A stretch of 32,080 nucleotides of DNA, taken from positions 1 through 32,080 of the forward strand of contig NZ_JAEVHM010000054.1 in the NCBI RefSeq assembly GCF_016802865.1, given 5' to 3'. The DNA comes from Micromonospora parastrephiae. Its GTDB lineage: Bacteria; Actinomycetota; Actinomycetes; Mycobacteriales; Micromonosporaceae. How positions within the stretch are numbered: position 1 is the stretch's first letter; each line of letters opens with the position of its first letter. Both the position numbers and the translations under genes were made by a program. The notes under the pieces are model-generated. The model ran no database searches. It was not told the origin of the DNA and saw nothing but the letters and a program-made list of their open reading frames with translations. Below are positions 1 through 7,616 of the stretch, in pieces.

Positions 1-59
1 GCGGCGGGGGCGAGCGCGGCGGGGCGGAGCGCGGGGCGCCGGCGCGGCGGCCGGGCTCG

Positions 60-782
60 TCAGCGCACGGAGGCGCGGGCGGAGAATGCGATGCTGGCGA
101 GCAGGAAACCGCCGTTGACGATGGTGAACGCGACGATCACCCAGAGGACCAGCGCGGGGGCGACGGCGAGCACCAGGGCGGCCACGAAGACCACCGCGCC
201 GTAGTCGCGGACCAGTTTCACCAGGCGTACCGGCAGCGAGGTCGAGGTGACCATGCTGGCGGCGTTCGGGCCGGCCTGCATCACCGAGGTGACCAGGTTG
301 ACCATCCAGGTGCCCGCGAAGGTCGCCACCAGCCAGGTCGGCGTCGACCGCTCCTGCGCCACCGCGGTGGCGGCGAGCGCGGCCACCAGGGCGATCTGCG
401 CGGCCACGTCGCAGAGCACGTCGACGCGGGCCCCGGCCGCGTTGCCCTGGCCGGTCACCCGGGCGAGCTGCCCGTCGGCGCAGTCCAGGGAGTACGCGAC
501 CTGCCAGCCGACCAGGGCGAGCAGGCCGACCACCCAGGCCGGTACGTCCCCGGCGGCGACCGGGCCGGCGAGCGCCACCACGGTGACGGAGGTGGCCAGG
601 CCGAGCACCAGGTTGGTGATGGTCAGCGCGGTGGGTCGCAGCCCGAGTCGCTGGGCGACCAGCGCGAAGACGGCGCCGAGCCACTGGCTGATCGACTCGC
701 TGAACAGGCCGCCGCCCCGGTTCACCCGGTGGAAGTCGGCGACGGTGGGACGGGGGTCAGCCAAGCTGGTCGCGGATTGCAC
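60..782 (-). CDS. CDP-alcohol phosphatidyltransferase family membrane protein
   Basis: A 240-residue integral membrane enzyme of the family that moves a phospho-alcohol from a CDP-activated donor to an acceptor alcohol, releasing CMP. The family motif is intact: D100, D103-G104, A107-R108, G117, D121 and D125 fit D-x2-D-G-x2-A-R-x8-G-x3-D-x3-D, the metal and CDP site. About six hydrophobic helices follow one another from residue 52 to the C-terminus. The GTG start overlaps the end of the upstream dehydrogenase gene by 26 bases and has no clear ribosome site, so translation is probably coupled. It is the last visible gene of a three-gene operon with a nucleotidyltransferase and a glycerol-1-phosphate-dehydrogenase-like gene, which probably supply its donor. 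The acceptor and the exact head group cannot be told from sequence. Confidence 0.88.
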   Translation of the reverse strand: MQSATSLADPRPTVADFHRVNRGGGLFSESISQWLGAVFALVAQRLGLRPTALTITNLVLGLATSVTVVALAGPVAAGDVPAWVVGLLALVGWQVAYSLDCADGQLARVTGQGNAAGARVDVLCDVAAQIALVAALAATAVAQERSTPTWLVATFAGTWMVNLVTSVMQAGPNAASMVTSTSLPVRLVKLVRDYGAVVFVAALVLAVAPALVLWVIVAFTIVNGGFLLASIAFSARASVR

Positions 783-1824
783 CGGCGTAGTCTGCCAGCC
801 GTTCCCGCGTCTCGGTAGGCGACAGCGCCAGGTGTTCGAGGATCGTGTAGCGGTCCGGTCGGGTACGCGGCGCGAACTGCACCGCCTCCACGAACTGGTC
901 GTCGGTGAGCCCCACCTCGGCGGGGAGCCGGGGCAGACCGTGCCGGGCGAGGCAGGCCGACATCTCGCCGAAGCGGCGCAGGTCGCCGCGCAGCCAGGTG
1001 CAGAACAGCGCGCCCAGCCCGGCCAGTTCGCCGTGCGAGGCGGTGCCGGGGAAGAGCGAGTCGACGGCGTGCATGATCTCGTGGCAGCCTCCGCTGGACG
1101 GACGGCTGGTGCCGCAGACCGCCATGGCCAGGCCGCTGGAGATCAGCGCCTCGGCCAGCACGGTGACGAAGGCGTCGTCGGTCATGTCGCCGGGGTGGTT
1201 GAGGACCGCTTCGGCGCCTGCCCGGGCCAGCGAGGCGGCCAGGCCGTCGACCGGCTCGCCGCGTACCTGGCGGGCCAGCTCCCAGTCGGCCAGCGCGCTG
1301 ATGTTGCTGACCACGTCGCCGATGCCGGCCCGGTTGTGCCGGTCCGGGCCGCTCTCCACGAAGTCCAGGTCGACGATCACCGCGATGGGGATGTGCACCC
1401 CGTAGGAGCCCTTGATCCCGTCGGTGATGAGACTGGCCACCGGGGAGCCGATCCCGTCGTTGGCGAGGCTGGTCGCCACCGACACCATCGGAAGCCCTCG
1501 GCGGGTCGACGCGTACTTGGCCACGTCGATGGTCTTGCCGCCGCCGATGCCGACCACCGCGTCGTACGACCGGGCGCGGAGCTTGCCGCCGAGGTCGTCT
1601 GCGGCGTCCAGGGTTGCCCCGGCGACGGTGAACACGTCGGCTGAGCGCAGGGACGGCCGGATCAACTCGGCGATCTGGGCGCCCTGGCCGGGCCCGACCA
1701 CCACTGCGACGTCACCGCCGGCGGAGATCCGCCCGTCGGCCAGGATCGCGGCGAGGTCGGCGACCGCTCCGCGCCGCACGTCGATGTGCAGCGGGGTGAG
1801 GATGCTCCGGGCTAGTAGCGGCAC
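757..1824 (-). CDS. Glycerol-1-phosphate dehydrogenase-like, iron-containing alcohol dehydrogenase family
   Basis: A 355-residue enzyme of the dehydroquinate-synthase-like / iron-ADH superfamily. Features seen: the NAD-binding loop GIGGGKTID at 92-100, the substrate segment SLANDGIGSP at 119-128, and a probable metal triad D170 (in GIGDVVS), H248 and H264. The C-terminal RYTILEH signature is typical of sn-glycerol-1-phosphate dehydrogenases such as archaeal G1PDH and B. subtilis AraM, which reduce dihydroxyacetone phosphate to sn-glycerol 1-phosphate. The GTG start at 1824 is chosen because GGGAG lies five to six bases upstream; the GTG overlaps the end of the nucleotidyltransferase gene. A longer reading frame to 1875 would run inside that gene and is rejected. 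Alternative: a dehydrogenase for another phosphorylated ketone or aldehyde. The family is clear, the substrate is inferred. Confidence 0.85.
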   Translation of the reverse strand: MPLLARSILTPLHIDVRRGAVADLAAILADGRISAGGDVAVVVGPGQGAQIAELIRPSLRSADVFTVAGATLDAADDLGGKLRARSYDAVVGIGGGKTIDVAKYASTRRGLPMVSVATSLANDGIGSPVASLITDGIKGSYGVHIPIAVIVDLDFVESGPDRHNRAGIGDVVSNISALADWELARQVRGEPVDGLAASLARAGAEAVLNHPGDMTDDAFVTVLAEALISSGLAMAVCGTSRPSSGGCHEIMHAVDSLFPGTASHGELAGLGALFCTWLRGDLRRFGEMSACLARHGLPRLPAEVGLTDDQFVEAVQFAPRTRPDRYTILEHLALSPTETRERLADYAGAIRDQLG

Positions 1825-2543
1825 GCGATCTCCCGCGCGCGGGCCAGGTCGGCGTGGTTGTCGACCTCGACCCACGGCACGTCACCGATCGGCGCCGCCC
1901 GCACCTCCCCGCCCCGGTCGGCGAACTCCTGGTAGCCGTCCTCGTAGTAGAGGTTCGGGTCGCGCCGCCACGTCGCCTCGAGGGCGTCGGCGAGCGCGTC
2001 GGCGACCTGCGGTTCGATCAGCGTGGCACCGATGTACTCTCCGTACGCCTCGCCCGGGTCCATCAGCTTGGTGATCCGGGTGAGCTGGCCGGCGGCGTCG
2101 AAGGTGGTCTTCATCTCCTCCTCGGCCAGCGGCTTGAGGGTGTCCACCGCGAGCAGGATCCCCGGACCGCGCTCGGCCAGCAGGGTCTTCTCGATACTCA
2201 CCGGGTGCACGGTGTCCCCGTTGACCAGCAGCACCCCGCGTGCGAAGTGCTCGCGGGCCAGCCAGAGCGAGTAGGCGTTGTTCCACTCCTCGGCCTTGTC
2301 GTTGTGCACCAGGGTGAGCGCCACCCCGTACCGCTTCTCCAGGTCGGCCTGCCGCTCGCGGACCGCGTCCGCCGCGTAGCCGACCACGATCACGATCTCG
2401 GTGAGCCCGACCTCGGCGAGGTTGCCCAGCGCGATGTCCAGGATCGTGGTCTCGCCGTCCACCGGCACCAACGCCTTCGGCAGGGTGTCGGTGTACGGGC
2501 GCAGCCGGCGCCCCGCCCCGGCAGCGAGCACCATCCCGATCAT
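1812..2543 (-). CDS. Nucleotidyltransferase, phosphocholine/phospho-alcohol cytidylyltransferase (LicC-like) type
   Basis: A 243-residue soluble nucleotidyltransferase of the sugar-nucleotide pyrophosphorylase fold. The signature LAAGAGRRLRPYT followed by PKAL (residues 6-24) is the NTP-binding loop, and LLVNGDTVH near residue 108 holds the metal-binding Asp. The short length, without a left-handed helix domain, matches the LicC / phosphocholine cytidylyltransferase-like group rather than GlmU or glucose-1-phosphate enzymes. The ATG at 2543 is preferred over an upstream GTG because AAGGAGG sits eight bases before it. A TATCCT hexamer at 2583-2588 (minus strand) is a likely -10 box giving a short leader. 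As first gene of the operon it would activate a phospho-alcohol, possibly the glycerol 1-phosphate made by the next gene, for the CDP-alcohol transferase at the end. Confidence 0.83.
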   Translation of the reverse strand: MIGMVLAAGAGRRLRPYTDTLPKALVPVDGETTILDIALGNLAEVGLTEIVIVVGYAADAVRERQADLEKRYGVALTLVHNDKAEEWNNAYSLWLAREHFARGVLLVNGDTVHPVSIEKTLLAERGPGILLAVDTLKPLAEEEMKTTFDAAGQLTRITKLMDPGEAYGEYIGATLIEPQVADALADALEATWRRDPNLYYEDGYQEFADRGGEVRAAPIGDVPWVEVDNHADLARAREIACRY

Positions 2544-2582
2544 CCCGGCATCCTCCTTGGTCCGACTCCCCGTCACCGCTGG

Positions 2583-2588
2583 AGGATA
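2583..2588 (-). promoter_or_regulatory. Putative -10 box of the head-group operon
   Basis: TATCCT on the minus strand, about 40 bases before the nucleotidyltransferase ATG. The expected start of transcription near 2575 leaves a leader of about 30 bases that contains the AAGGAGG site. No clear -35 box is visible. Confidence 0.4.
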
Positions 2589-2621
2589 GCCCCGGCCCCC
2601 CGGGTGGCTCCGGCCAACCGG

Positions 2622-3389
2622 TCAGCCGGGCAGCGCCGCCAGGTCGGCGAGCATCGTCAGCCGCTCGTCCGCGCTGAGCACGGTGTACGGGCCGGCCGCC
2701 CGACGGTCGGTCTCCAGCTCGATGGCGACCCGCTCGGGACCGGGCGGCAGCGCGGCGACGCTCGACGCGGTGTGCCCGGCGGCGGTCCAGGCCGCGGCGT
2801 AGGCGTCGGCCCGGTGGTAGCGCAGCGTGCCCAGCCGGTTGAGCAGCAGCACGCCCGGTCCGGTGCCGTCCGGCTCGTACGGGGGTGCCAGCGCGGTGAA
2901 CGCGGAGCCGGTCGGGTCAGCCTCCTCGTCGGCCAGCACCAGGGCGTACGCCAGCACCCGGCCGAGCGACGCCACCAACCGCGCCACCCGCTCGTCGTGC
3001 CCGGCCCACAGTTCCTCGGTGACCTCGGCGTGCACCTGGTACAGCTCGGCGAGGAAGGCGGCGCCCCGTTCGGTGGCGGAGAGCGCGCCGTCCGGGCGGC
3101 GGTGGAGCATGCCGTGCGCCACGTGTTTGTCCACGGCCCGCCGGGAGGAGACCGGGTCGCCGTACCGGGTTATCGCCGTGAACCCGGGCCCGTCGACCGT
3201 GCCGCCCGGTGCGGCCAGCCGGGTGCGCAGGTCCACCAGGAAGCCGTTCGCGGTCGGGCCGCCGTACCGCTGGCTCAGTTCGGCGCCGCCGCCGTCCCGG
3301 CCGGCCAGCATGCCGGCGCGGAACGTCCGATCCACGGCCGGCGCGAGCAGCCCGGCGAACCGGTGCGGCGTCAGCTCGACGGTGTTCAC
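2622..3389 (-). CDS. Conserved actinobacterial protein of unknown function
   Basis: A 255-residue soluble protein that I do not recognise. It has no signal peptide or membrane segment. The first 120 residues include a helix-rich stretch (AVDKHVAHGML, LSATERGAAFLAEL) with the rhythm of a winged-helix domain, where the segment resembles LTATGR-type wings of MarR/ArsR proteins, but no firm domain can be named. The rest is Ala/Leu-rich. The GTG start shares four bases (GTGA) with the stop of the Nudix gene upstream, which fixes the start and indicates translational coupling; a longer frame running back to 3935 is not coding. It may act on or regulate the same substrate as the Nudix enzyme, but this is only context. 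Confidence 0.7.
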   Translation of the reverse strand: MNTVELTPHRFAGLLAPAVDRTFRAGMLAGRDGGGAELSQRYGGPTANGFLVDLRTRLAAPGGTVDGPGFTAITRYGDPVSSRRAVDKHVAHGMLHRRPDGALSATERGAAFLAELYQVHAEVTEELWAGHDERVARLVASLGRVLAYALVLADEEADPTGSAFTALAPPYEPDGTGPGVLLLNRLGTLRYHRADAYAAAWTAAGHTASSVAALPPGPERVAIELETDRRAAGPYTVLSADERLTMLADLAALPG

Positions 3390-3835
3390 AGACCGATCGA
3401 CCGCAGGACGGCGAAGCCCTCCTCCGCGATCCGCCGGATCAGCCCGTCGTTGACGTCGCGGTTTTCGTCGAGCACGGTCACCTCGTGCTCGGCGAGCCAG
3501 CGGTACTCGGTGTGCTTGCCGGCCTCCAGCCGCGGGCGGCCGAGGTCGCCGTCGACGCGCACCAGGAAGTCGTGCTCGATCCGGGCCAGCCCGTCGTCGC
3601 CGACGTAGTGGTACTCGCCCACCTGACCGAGCACGTGTGAGAGGACCCAGCCGGTCTCCTCGGTGATCTCCCGGCGTAGCGCGTCGTCGATCTCCTCGCC
3701 CGGTTCCAGGTGACCACCGACGATGTCCCAGCAGTTGGGAAAGAGGCGTCTCTGGGGTGAGCGGCGCTGGAAGAAGATGCGGCCGTCGTGGTCGACGATC
3801 AGCGCGCCGGCGCAGCGCAGGGGCTCGGTGGACAC
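3386..3835 (-). CDS. Nudix hydrolase
   Basis: A 149-residue Nudix-fold pyrophosphohydrolase. The complete Nudix box G-x5-E-x7-R-E-x2-E-E-x-G is present: GHLEPGEE followed by REITEETGW, residues about 40-62. These enzymes cleave nucleoside diphosphates linked to other groups; the specificity here is unknown. PNCWDIVGGHLEPGE resembles the 8-oxo-dGTP diphosphatase / NUDIX_5-like group. The start is GTG 3835, preceded by TACTGT and six bases with no ribosome site, consistent with a leaderless transcript. It leads a two-gene unit with the unknown protein at 2622-3389, sharing GTGA. Confidence 0.88.
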   Translation of the reverse strand: MSTEPLRCAGALIVDHDGRIFFQRRSPQRRLFPNCWDIVGGHLEPGEEIDDALRREITEETGWVLSHVLGQVGEYHYVGDDGLARIEHDFLVRVDGDLGRPRLEAGKHTEYRWLAEHEVTVLDENRDVNDGLIRRIAEEGFAVLRSIGL

Positions 3836-3841
3836 CGTTCG

Positions 3842-3847
3842 ACAGTA
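3842..3847 (-). promoter_or_regulatory. -10 box for leaderless Nudix transcript
   Basis: TACTGT (minus strand) ends six bases before the GTG at 3835. This matches the actinobacterial TANNNT hexamer at the distance expected if transcription starts on the start codon. Confidence 0.5.
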
Positions 3848-3946
3848 GCGAGCGGTCCGGCATCGCGACGATGCCCGGTCTTGTCCCGGAAACATCCACC
3901 GACCACGATGTTGGTACCGAATGCCACCGTCCCAAAGGGGTGATGT

Positions 3947-4342
3947 GTGATGCAGGTACGGGAAGCTATGTCCAGCCAGGTCCTCGTCGTCGGTCCGGAG
4001 CACACGCTCCGCCAGGCGGCCCGGATGATGTCGGCCCGTGGTGTCGGGTCGGCGGTCGTGATCGATCCGGATTCCGAGGGGATCGGGATCATGACCGAAC
4101 GCGACGTGTTGAAGGCCATCGGCGCCGGTCTGGACTGCGACGTGGAACGCACCGGCGCGCACCTGACCTGGGATGTGGTCTACGCCGGCCCGGACTGGAC
4201 GGTGGCCGAGGCGGCCGCCGCGATGGCCCGGGGCGGGTTCCGGCACCTGGTGGTCCTGGACGGCCGTGAGGTCGCCGGGGTGATCTCGGTGCGGGACATC
4301 ATGCGGGTCTGGGCGGAGGACCAGGCGGTCGCCACGACCTGA
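3947..4342 (+). CDS. CBS-domain pair protein
   Basis: A 131-residue stand-alone protein made of two CBS domains (about 3-60 and 70-126), each ending in a typical repeat (GIGIMTERDVLKAI and VAGVISVRDIMRVW). Stand-alone CBS pairs bind adenosine nucleotides and act as energy or redox sensors; the mycobacterial relative Hrp1 is induced by low oxygen. Start: GTG 3947 or ATG 3950, both downstream of AAAGGGG at 3935-3941; the later ATG has nine-base spacing, the GTG six. It is divergent from the Nudix gene, sharing a 111-bp promoter region. No partner enzyme domain is fused. Confidence 0.88.
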   Translation: MMQVREAMSSQVLVVGPEHTLRQAARMMSARGVGSAVVIDPDSEGIGIMTERDVLKAIGAGLDCDVERTGAHLTWDVVYAGPDWTVAEAAAAMARGGFRHLVVLDGREVAGVISVRDIMRVWAEDQAVATT

Positions 4343-4424
4343 CCGGGCGGGTGTGCCGGACCGGATCGACGGGTAGGTATCCCTTGCGGGCGCGGAGATG
4401 CCGTGGCCCGTGGGGGAGGGCCCG

Positions 4425-4883
4425 ATGCGGGACGCGGAGCGCCTGGTCGAGCAGCAGTACGCCATGCTCCTGAATCGGGACGTGGCCCGCCTGCCGGATC
4501 TCTACGCCCCGGAGGCGTTCTACTCGATGCCGGGCGTGACGGTCCGGCCGATCGAGCTGCCCGCGCTCCTGCGCACCTGGACCGGCGCCTTCCCCGACCT
4601 GCGGGTCGACCCGCTGGGTGCCGTGCGCACGGCCGGCGGCGCGGCGGTGGAGTTCCGGCTGACCGGCACCCACACCGGCACGCTGCACTCGCCGTTCGGC
4701 ACGGTCGCGCCCACCGGCCGCTGGGTGAGCTGGGAGGTGGCCGACGTGGTGCGGGCCCGCCGTGGACGGATCGTCTCCTGGCGGTCCTACTTCGACTGGA
4801 GCCGGCTCCTCGACACGCTCGGTGTGCGGTTGGACGGGCTTTCCCGGGCCGCGCAGCACGACTCGCTCGCCCTTCCGGTCTGA
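4425..4883 (+). CDS. SnoaL-like / NTF2-fold protein
   Basis: A 152-residue protein of the SnoaL-like polyketide-cyclase / NTF2 fold. Seen: an N-terminal helix pair (AERLVEQQYAMLLNRDVARLPDLYAPEAFY), the TWTGAFPDLRV segment that is common to ester-cyclase and SnoaL-like proteins, a central beta segment (EFRLTGTHTG) and a C-terminal beta strand ending in SWRSYFDW. In this family the fold serves as a cyclase, isomerase, hydrolase or just a ligand binder, so no reaction is assigned. ATG 4425 is chosen because GGGGGAGG lies a few bases upstream; an ATG at 4398 is in frame but has no such site. Confidence 0.78.
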   Translation: MRDAERLVEQQYAMLLNRDVARLPDLYAPEAFYSMPGVTVRPIELPALLRTWTGAFPDLRVDPLGAVRTAGGAAVEFRLTGTHTGTLHSPFGTVAPTGRWVSWEVADVVRARRGRIVSWRSYFDWSRLLDTLGVRLDGLSRAAQHDSLALPV

Positions 4884-4975
4884 TCTGGCACCGTCCGGTG
4901 GAGTCGGGTCACCCGACCCGGTGGCTCAGGATGCGGACATCGCCGTGCCGTCCGCACGCCCCCCACCGCCGCCCG

Positions 4976-4981
4976 TACGCT
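4976..4981 (+). promoter_or_regulatory. -10 box for leaderless aminotransferase transcript
   Basis: TACGCT ends eight bases before the ATG at 4990, and no ribosome binding site lies between them. Confidence 0.45.
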
Positions 4982-4989
4982 CAACATCC

Positions 4990-6084
4990 ATGACCGCCGA
5001 GCAGCTGATCTCCTTCGCCCGTGGGGCTCCCTCGCTGGACATCGTCGATGTCGAGGGGCTCAAGGCCGCCGCCGTCCGCGCCTTCGACGCCGACCCCGCC
5101 GGGGTCACGGCGTACGGCACCTCCGTCGGCTACGTTCCGCTGCGTAAGTGGATCGCCGAGAAGCACGGGGTCGACGTCAACCAGGTGTTGGTGACCAACG
5201 GGTCGCTCCAGGCCGACGCGTTCCTCTTCGACCACCTGGTCCGGCCGGGCGACGCCGTGGTGGTGGAACGCCCGACGTACGACCGGACCCTGCTCAACCT
5301 CCAGCGGATGGGCAGCGAGCTGCACGGCGTCTCGGTCCAGCCGGACGGCCTGGACACGGCCGAGCTGCGCAAGCTGCTGGAGTCCGGGGTCCGCCCCCGG
5401 CTCGCGCACGTCATCCCGAACTACCAGAACCCGGCCGGCATGACGCTGTCGCTGGAGAAGCGCCGGGAGCTGCTCGATCTGGCCGCCGAGTACGAGTTCA
5501 CGATCTTCGAGGACGACCCGTACGCGGACATCCGGTTCCGCGGCGAAGCGCTGCCGTCGATGCTCTCGCTGGACACCCGCAACGTGGTGGTGCACGCGTC
5601 GAGCTTCACCAAGACGGTCTGCCCGGGTGTGCGGGTCGGTTACCTGGTCGGCCCGGCGGACCTGATCGCCGACATCGCCAAGAACGCGACGAGTCTCTAC
5701 ATCTCGCCCGGCATGGTGTCGCAGGCGATCGTGCACCAGTTCTGCGTCTCCGGTGACATCGACCGTTCGATCGAGACCGTGCGGGCGGCGCTGGGCGAGC
5801 GGTCCCGGGTGCTCGCCGAGTCGTTGCGCCGGCACCTGCCGCAGGCTCGGTTCGTGGAGCCCGACGGCGGCTACTTCCTCTGGGTGGAGTTCCCGGAGGA
5901 CGTCCTGGTCGACCGGCTCGCCCCGGCGGCGGCCGAGCGCGGCGTCGCCGTCGTGAAGGGCAGCGACTTCGTGCTCGACGGCGGGCGGCACGCCCTGCGG
6001 CTGGCCTTCTCGGCGGTGACCGTCGACCGGATCGACGAGGGCGTCCGCCGCCTCGCGGCGGCCGTCGAGGCCGTCCGAAGCTGA
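4990..6084 (+). CDS. PLP-dependent aminotransferase, 2-aminoadipate/MocR-catalytic-domain type
   Basis: A 364-residue fold-type I aminotransferase of the class I/II group. Visible features: the N-terminal GAPSLDIVDVE and YGTSVGYVPLRKWIA (substrate-loop and GxxxLR element), VTNGSLQADAF (phosphate-binding loop), NYQNPAG, DDPYADIRF (the Asp that contacts the PLP ring nitrogen), the Schiff-base Lys in SSFTKTVCPGVRVGY near residue 204, and the C-terminal Arg in LRLAFS that binds the substrate carboxylate. It closely resembles the catalytic domain of MocR regulators and LysN/2-aminoadipate transaminases, but no DNA-binding domain is present. It probably uses aromatic, branched-chain or aminoadipate substrates; specificity cannot be read. 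The frame extends upstream to 4762, but that part lies inside the previous gene; TACGCT eight bases before ATG 4990 supports this start. Confidence 0.88.
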   Translation: MTAEQLISFARGAPSLDIVDVEGLKAAAVRAFDADPAGVTAYGTSVGYVPLRKWIAEKHGVDVNQVLVTNGSLQADAFLFDHLVRPGDAVVVERPTYDRTLLNLQRMGSELHGVSVQPDGLDTAELRKLLESGVRPRLAHVIPNYQNPAGMTLSLEKRRELLDLAAEYEFTIFEDDPYADIRFRGEALPSMLSLDTRNVVVHASSFTKTVCPGVRVGYLVGPADLIADIAKNATSLYISPGMVSQAIVHQFCVSGDIDRSIETVRAALGERSRVLAESLRRHLPQARFVEPDGGYFLWVEFPEDVLVDRLAPAAAERGVAVVKGSDFVLDGGRHALRLAFSAVTVDRIDEGVRRLAAAVEAVRS

Positions 6085-6089
6085 AATTA

Positions 6090-6107
6090 CTGTCGGGTTC
6101 CCGACAG
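6090..6107 (+). terminator. Hairpin after the aminotransferase gene
   Basis: CTGTCGGG-TT-CCCGACAG forms a perfect inverted repeat starting five bases after the stop codon. No U-tract follows. Its position suggests a factor-assisted terminator or 3' stabiliser; a dyad operator cannot be excluded. Confidence 0.55.
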
Positions 6108-6403
6108 AACGACGATGCCGGCCGTCCCGGGGCTCCCGCTCGGGCGGCCGGCGGCCCACAATGCTGCGAGCGCCACCCAGGTGTAGCGGACCTCACCGGC
6201 CGGTCCTTCCGGCCAGACCGCGCCAGGGTGACGCGTACAGCACAACCCCCGCCCCCACGGGCGCCGGGTGGCCGTGTCGTCCCCGCACCCCCCGATGCGG
6301 CCCGGCCCGCCCGGCGCCGCCCTCACGCGACGGCCGTCACACCTGCCCCGGCTCGCGAGCGGCGTAGCCTGCAAGCCGCAGTCGAGTGCGGGGAGGTGAC
6401 ACG
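6108..6403 (+). other. Intergenic region upstream of corA
   Basis: About 300 bases with no supported gene. Short open frames here lack ribosome sites and typical codon bias. TAGCCT at 6365-6370 is the best -10 candidate for corA and would give a leader of about 30 bases carrying GGGGAGG. I saw no Mg riboswitch (M-box) features; such leaders are much longer than this. Confidence 0.5.
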
Positions 6404-7552
6404 ATGACGGATCGGACAGGGCAGGGCCGGACGACGCCGTCGCACACCGGTCGGGTGCTACGACCCAGGGCGTGGCCGTCCCCGGTCCGCGCGATGACCC
6501 GGATACTCAACGCCGACGGCTCGCCACCCGTGCCGACCCCCACCGGCAGCGGGCGCAGCGGTGTGGTCGACTGCGCGCTCTACATCGACGGCAAGCGGCA
6601 GCCCGGTGACTGGGGCTACGCGGACGCGCTGGAGGCGGCACGCCGGGAGGAGCACGGCTTCGTCTGGATCGGCCTGCACCAGCCGGAGCTGGCCGAGATG
6701 ACCGCCATCGCGGAGACCTACGGCCTGCACGAGCTGGCCGTCGAAGACGCGGTGAAGGCCGAGCAGCGGCCCAAGCTGGAGCGCTTCGGCGAGGTGAGCT
6801 TCCTGGTGCTGCGTACCGCCCGGTACTGCGAGCACACGGAGCTGACCGAGACCTCCGAGGTCGTGGAGACCGGCCAGGTGATGCTCTTCATCGGCCCGAA
6901 CTTCCTGATCAGCGTCCGGCACGGGGATGCCTGCCGGCTCTCCCCGGTCCGTGCCGACCTGGAGACCAAGCAGGAGTTGCTGCTCCAGGGCCCGTGGGCG
7001 GTGGCGTACGGGGTGACCGACCGGGTGGTCGACCTCTATCTGGAGGTGGCCGAGCAGCTCGAGGACGACCTGGACGTGTTGGAGGCCGAGGTATTCGACC
7101 GCAACAGCCACGGGCGGATCCAGCGGATCTATCAGATGAAGCGGGAACTGGTGGAGTTCAAGCGGGCGGTGATCCCGTTGCAGCGGCCGCTGATGACGCT
7201 GACCTCGCAGGTCAACCGGGATGTGCCCAAGGAGATCCGCAAGTACTTCCGGGACGTGCAGGACCACCTGAGCCGCACCGTCGAGCAGGTCAACTCGTAC
7301 GACGACCTGCTGAACTCGATCCTGCAGGCGCGGCTGGCCCAGGTCACCGTCGACCAGAACAACGACATGCGCAAGATCGCCGCGTGGGCGGCCATCGCCG
7401 CGGTCTGGACGTCGATAGCCGGGGTCGAGGGTATGAACTTCGACAACATGCCCGAGCTGAAGATGACGTACGGCTATCCGGTGGCTCTGGCCCTGATGCT
7501 CGGTGTCTCGCTCGCCCTGTACCGCTGGTTCCGCCGCAACGGTTGGCTCTGA
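6404..7552 (+). CDS. corA: CorA-family magnesium/cobalt transport protein
   Basis: A 382-residue CorA/MIT-superfamily channel subunit. The large N-terminal cytoplasmic domain is followed by the long stalk helix (YQMKRELVEFKRAVIPLQRPL and onwards) and two C-terminal membrane segments. The first ends in the diagnostic GMN selectivity motif (EGMNFDNMPEL), and the chain ends with the basic tail YRWFRRNGWL. CorA pentamers let Mg2+ (and Co2+, Ni2+) into the cell under membrane potential. The sequence after TM1 is the usual periplasmic loop. ATG 6404 is chosen because GGGGAGG is seven bases upstream; ATG 6494 (MTRILN) is an alternative that would remove a low-complexity leader of 30 residues. A strong terminator follows at 7562-7596. 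Confidence 0.93.
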   Translation: MTDRTGQGRTTPSHTGRVLRPRAWPSPVRAMTRILNADGSPPVPTPTGSGRSGVVDCALYIDGKRQPGDWGYADALEAARREEHGFVWIGLHQPELAEMTAIAETYGLHELAVEDAVKAEQRPKLERFGEVSFLVLRTARYCEHTELTETSEVVETGQVMLFIGPNFLISVRHGDACRLSPVRADLETKQELLLQGPWAVAYGVTDRVVDLYLEVAEQLEDDLDVLEAEVFDRNSHGRIQRIYQMKRELVEFKRAVIPLQRPLMTLTSQVNRDVPKEIRKYFRDVQDHLSRTVEQVNSYDDLLNSILQARLAQVTVDQNNDMRKIAAWAAIAAVWTSIAGVEGMNFDNMPELKMTYGYPVALALMLGVSLALYRWFRRNGWL

Positions 7553-7561
7553 CACAGCCGA

Positions 7562-7596
7562 GCGCCGGCGAGCGGGGTGACCCGCGTCGCCGGCGC
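7562..7596 (+). terminator. Bidirectional terminator between corA and a convergent gene
   Basis: A 10-bp perfect outer stem (GCGCCGGCGA with TCGCCGGCGC) plus an inner 5-bp stem (GCGGG with CCCGC) around a GTGA loop, with one bulged G. It lies between convergent genes, so it can serve both directions. Confidence 0.7.
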
Positions 7597-7616
7597 CCGA
7601 TGCGCTGCCGCTGACC

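Noticed and set aside
1..59. GCG-rich tract at the left edge
   Set aside because: Low-complexity G+C-rich sequence with no start, stop or repeat period that supports a feature.
1854..3608. 584-codon plus-strand open frame
   Set aside because: It is antisense to the nucleotidyltransferase, unknown protein and Nudix genes, which show domain motifs and ribosome sites; the frame is open only because of high G+C.
3928..3940. Possible DosR box before the CBS-domain gene
   Set aside because: Only one half-site (TTTGGGAC on the minus strand) is present and the other half does not match, so it does not make a palindromic box.
6161..6367. Short open frame in the gap before corA
   Set aside because: No ribosome site, no leaderless-type hexamer, poor codon pattern and no recognisable protein.
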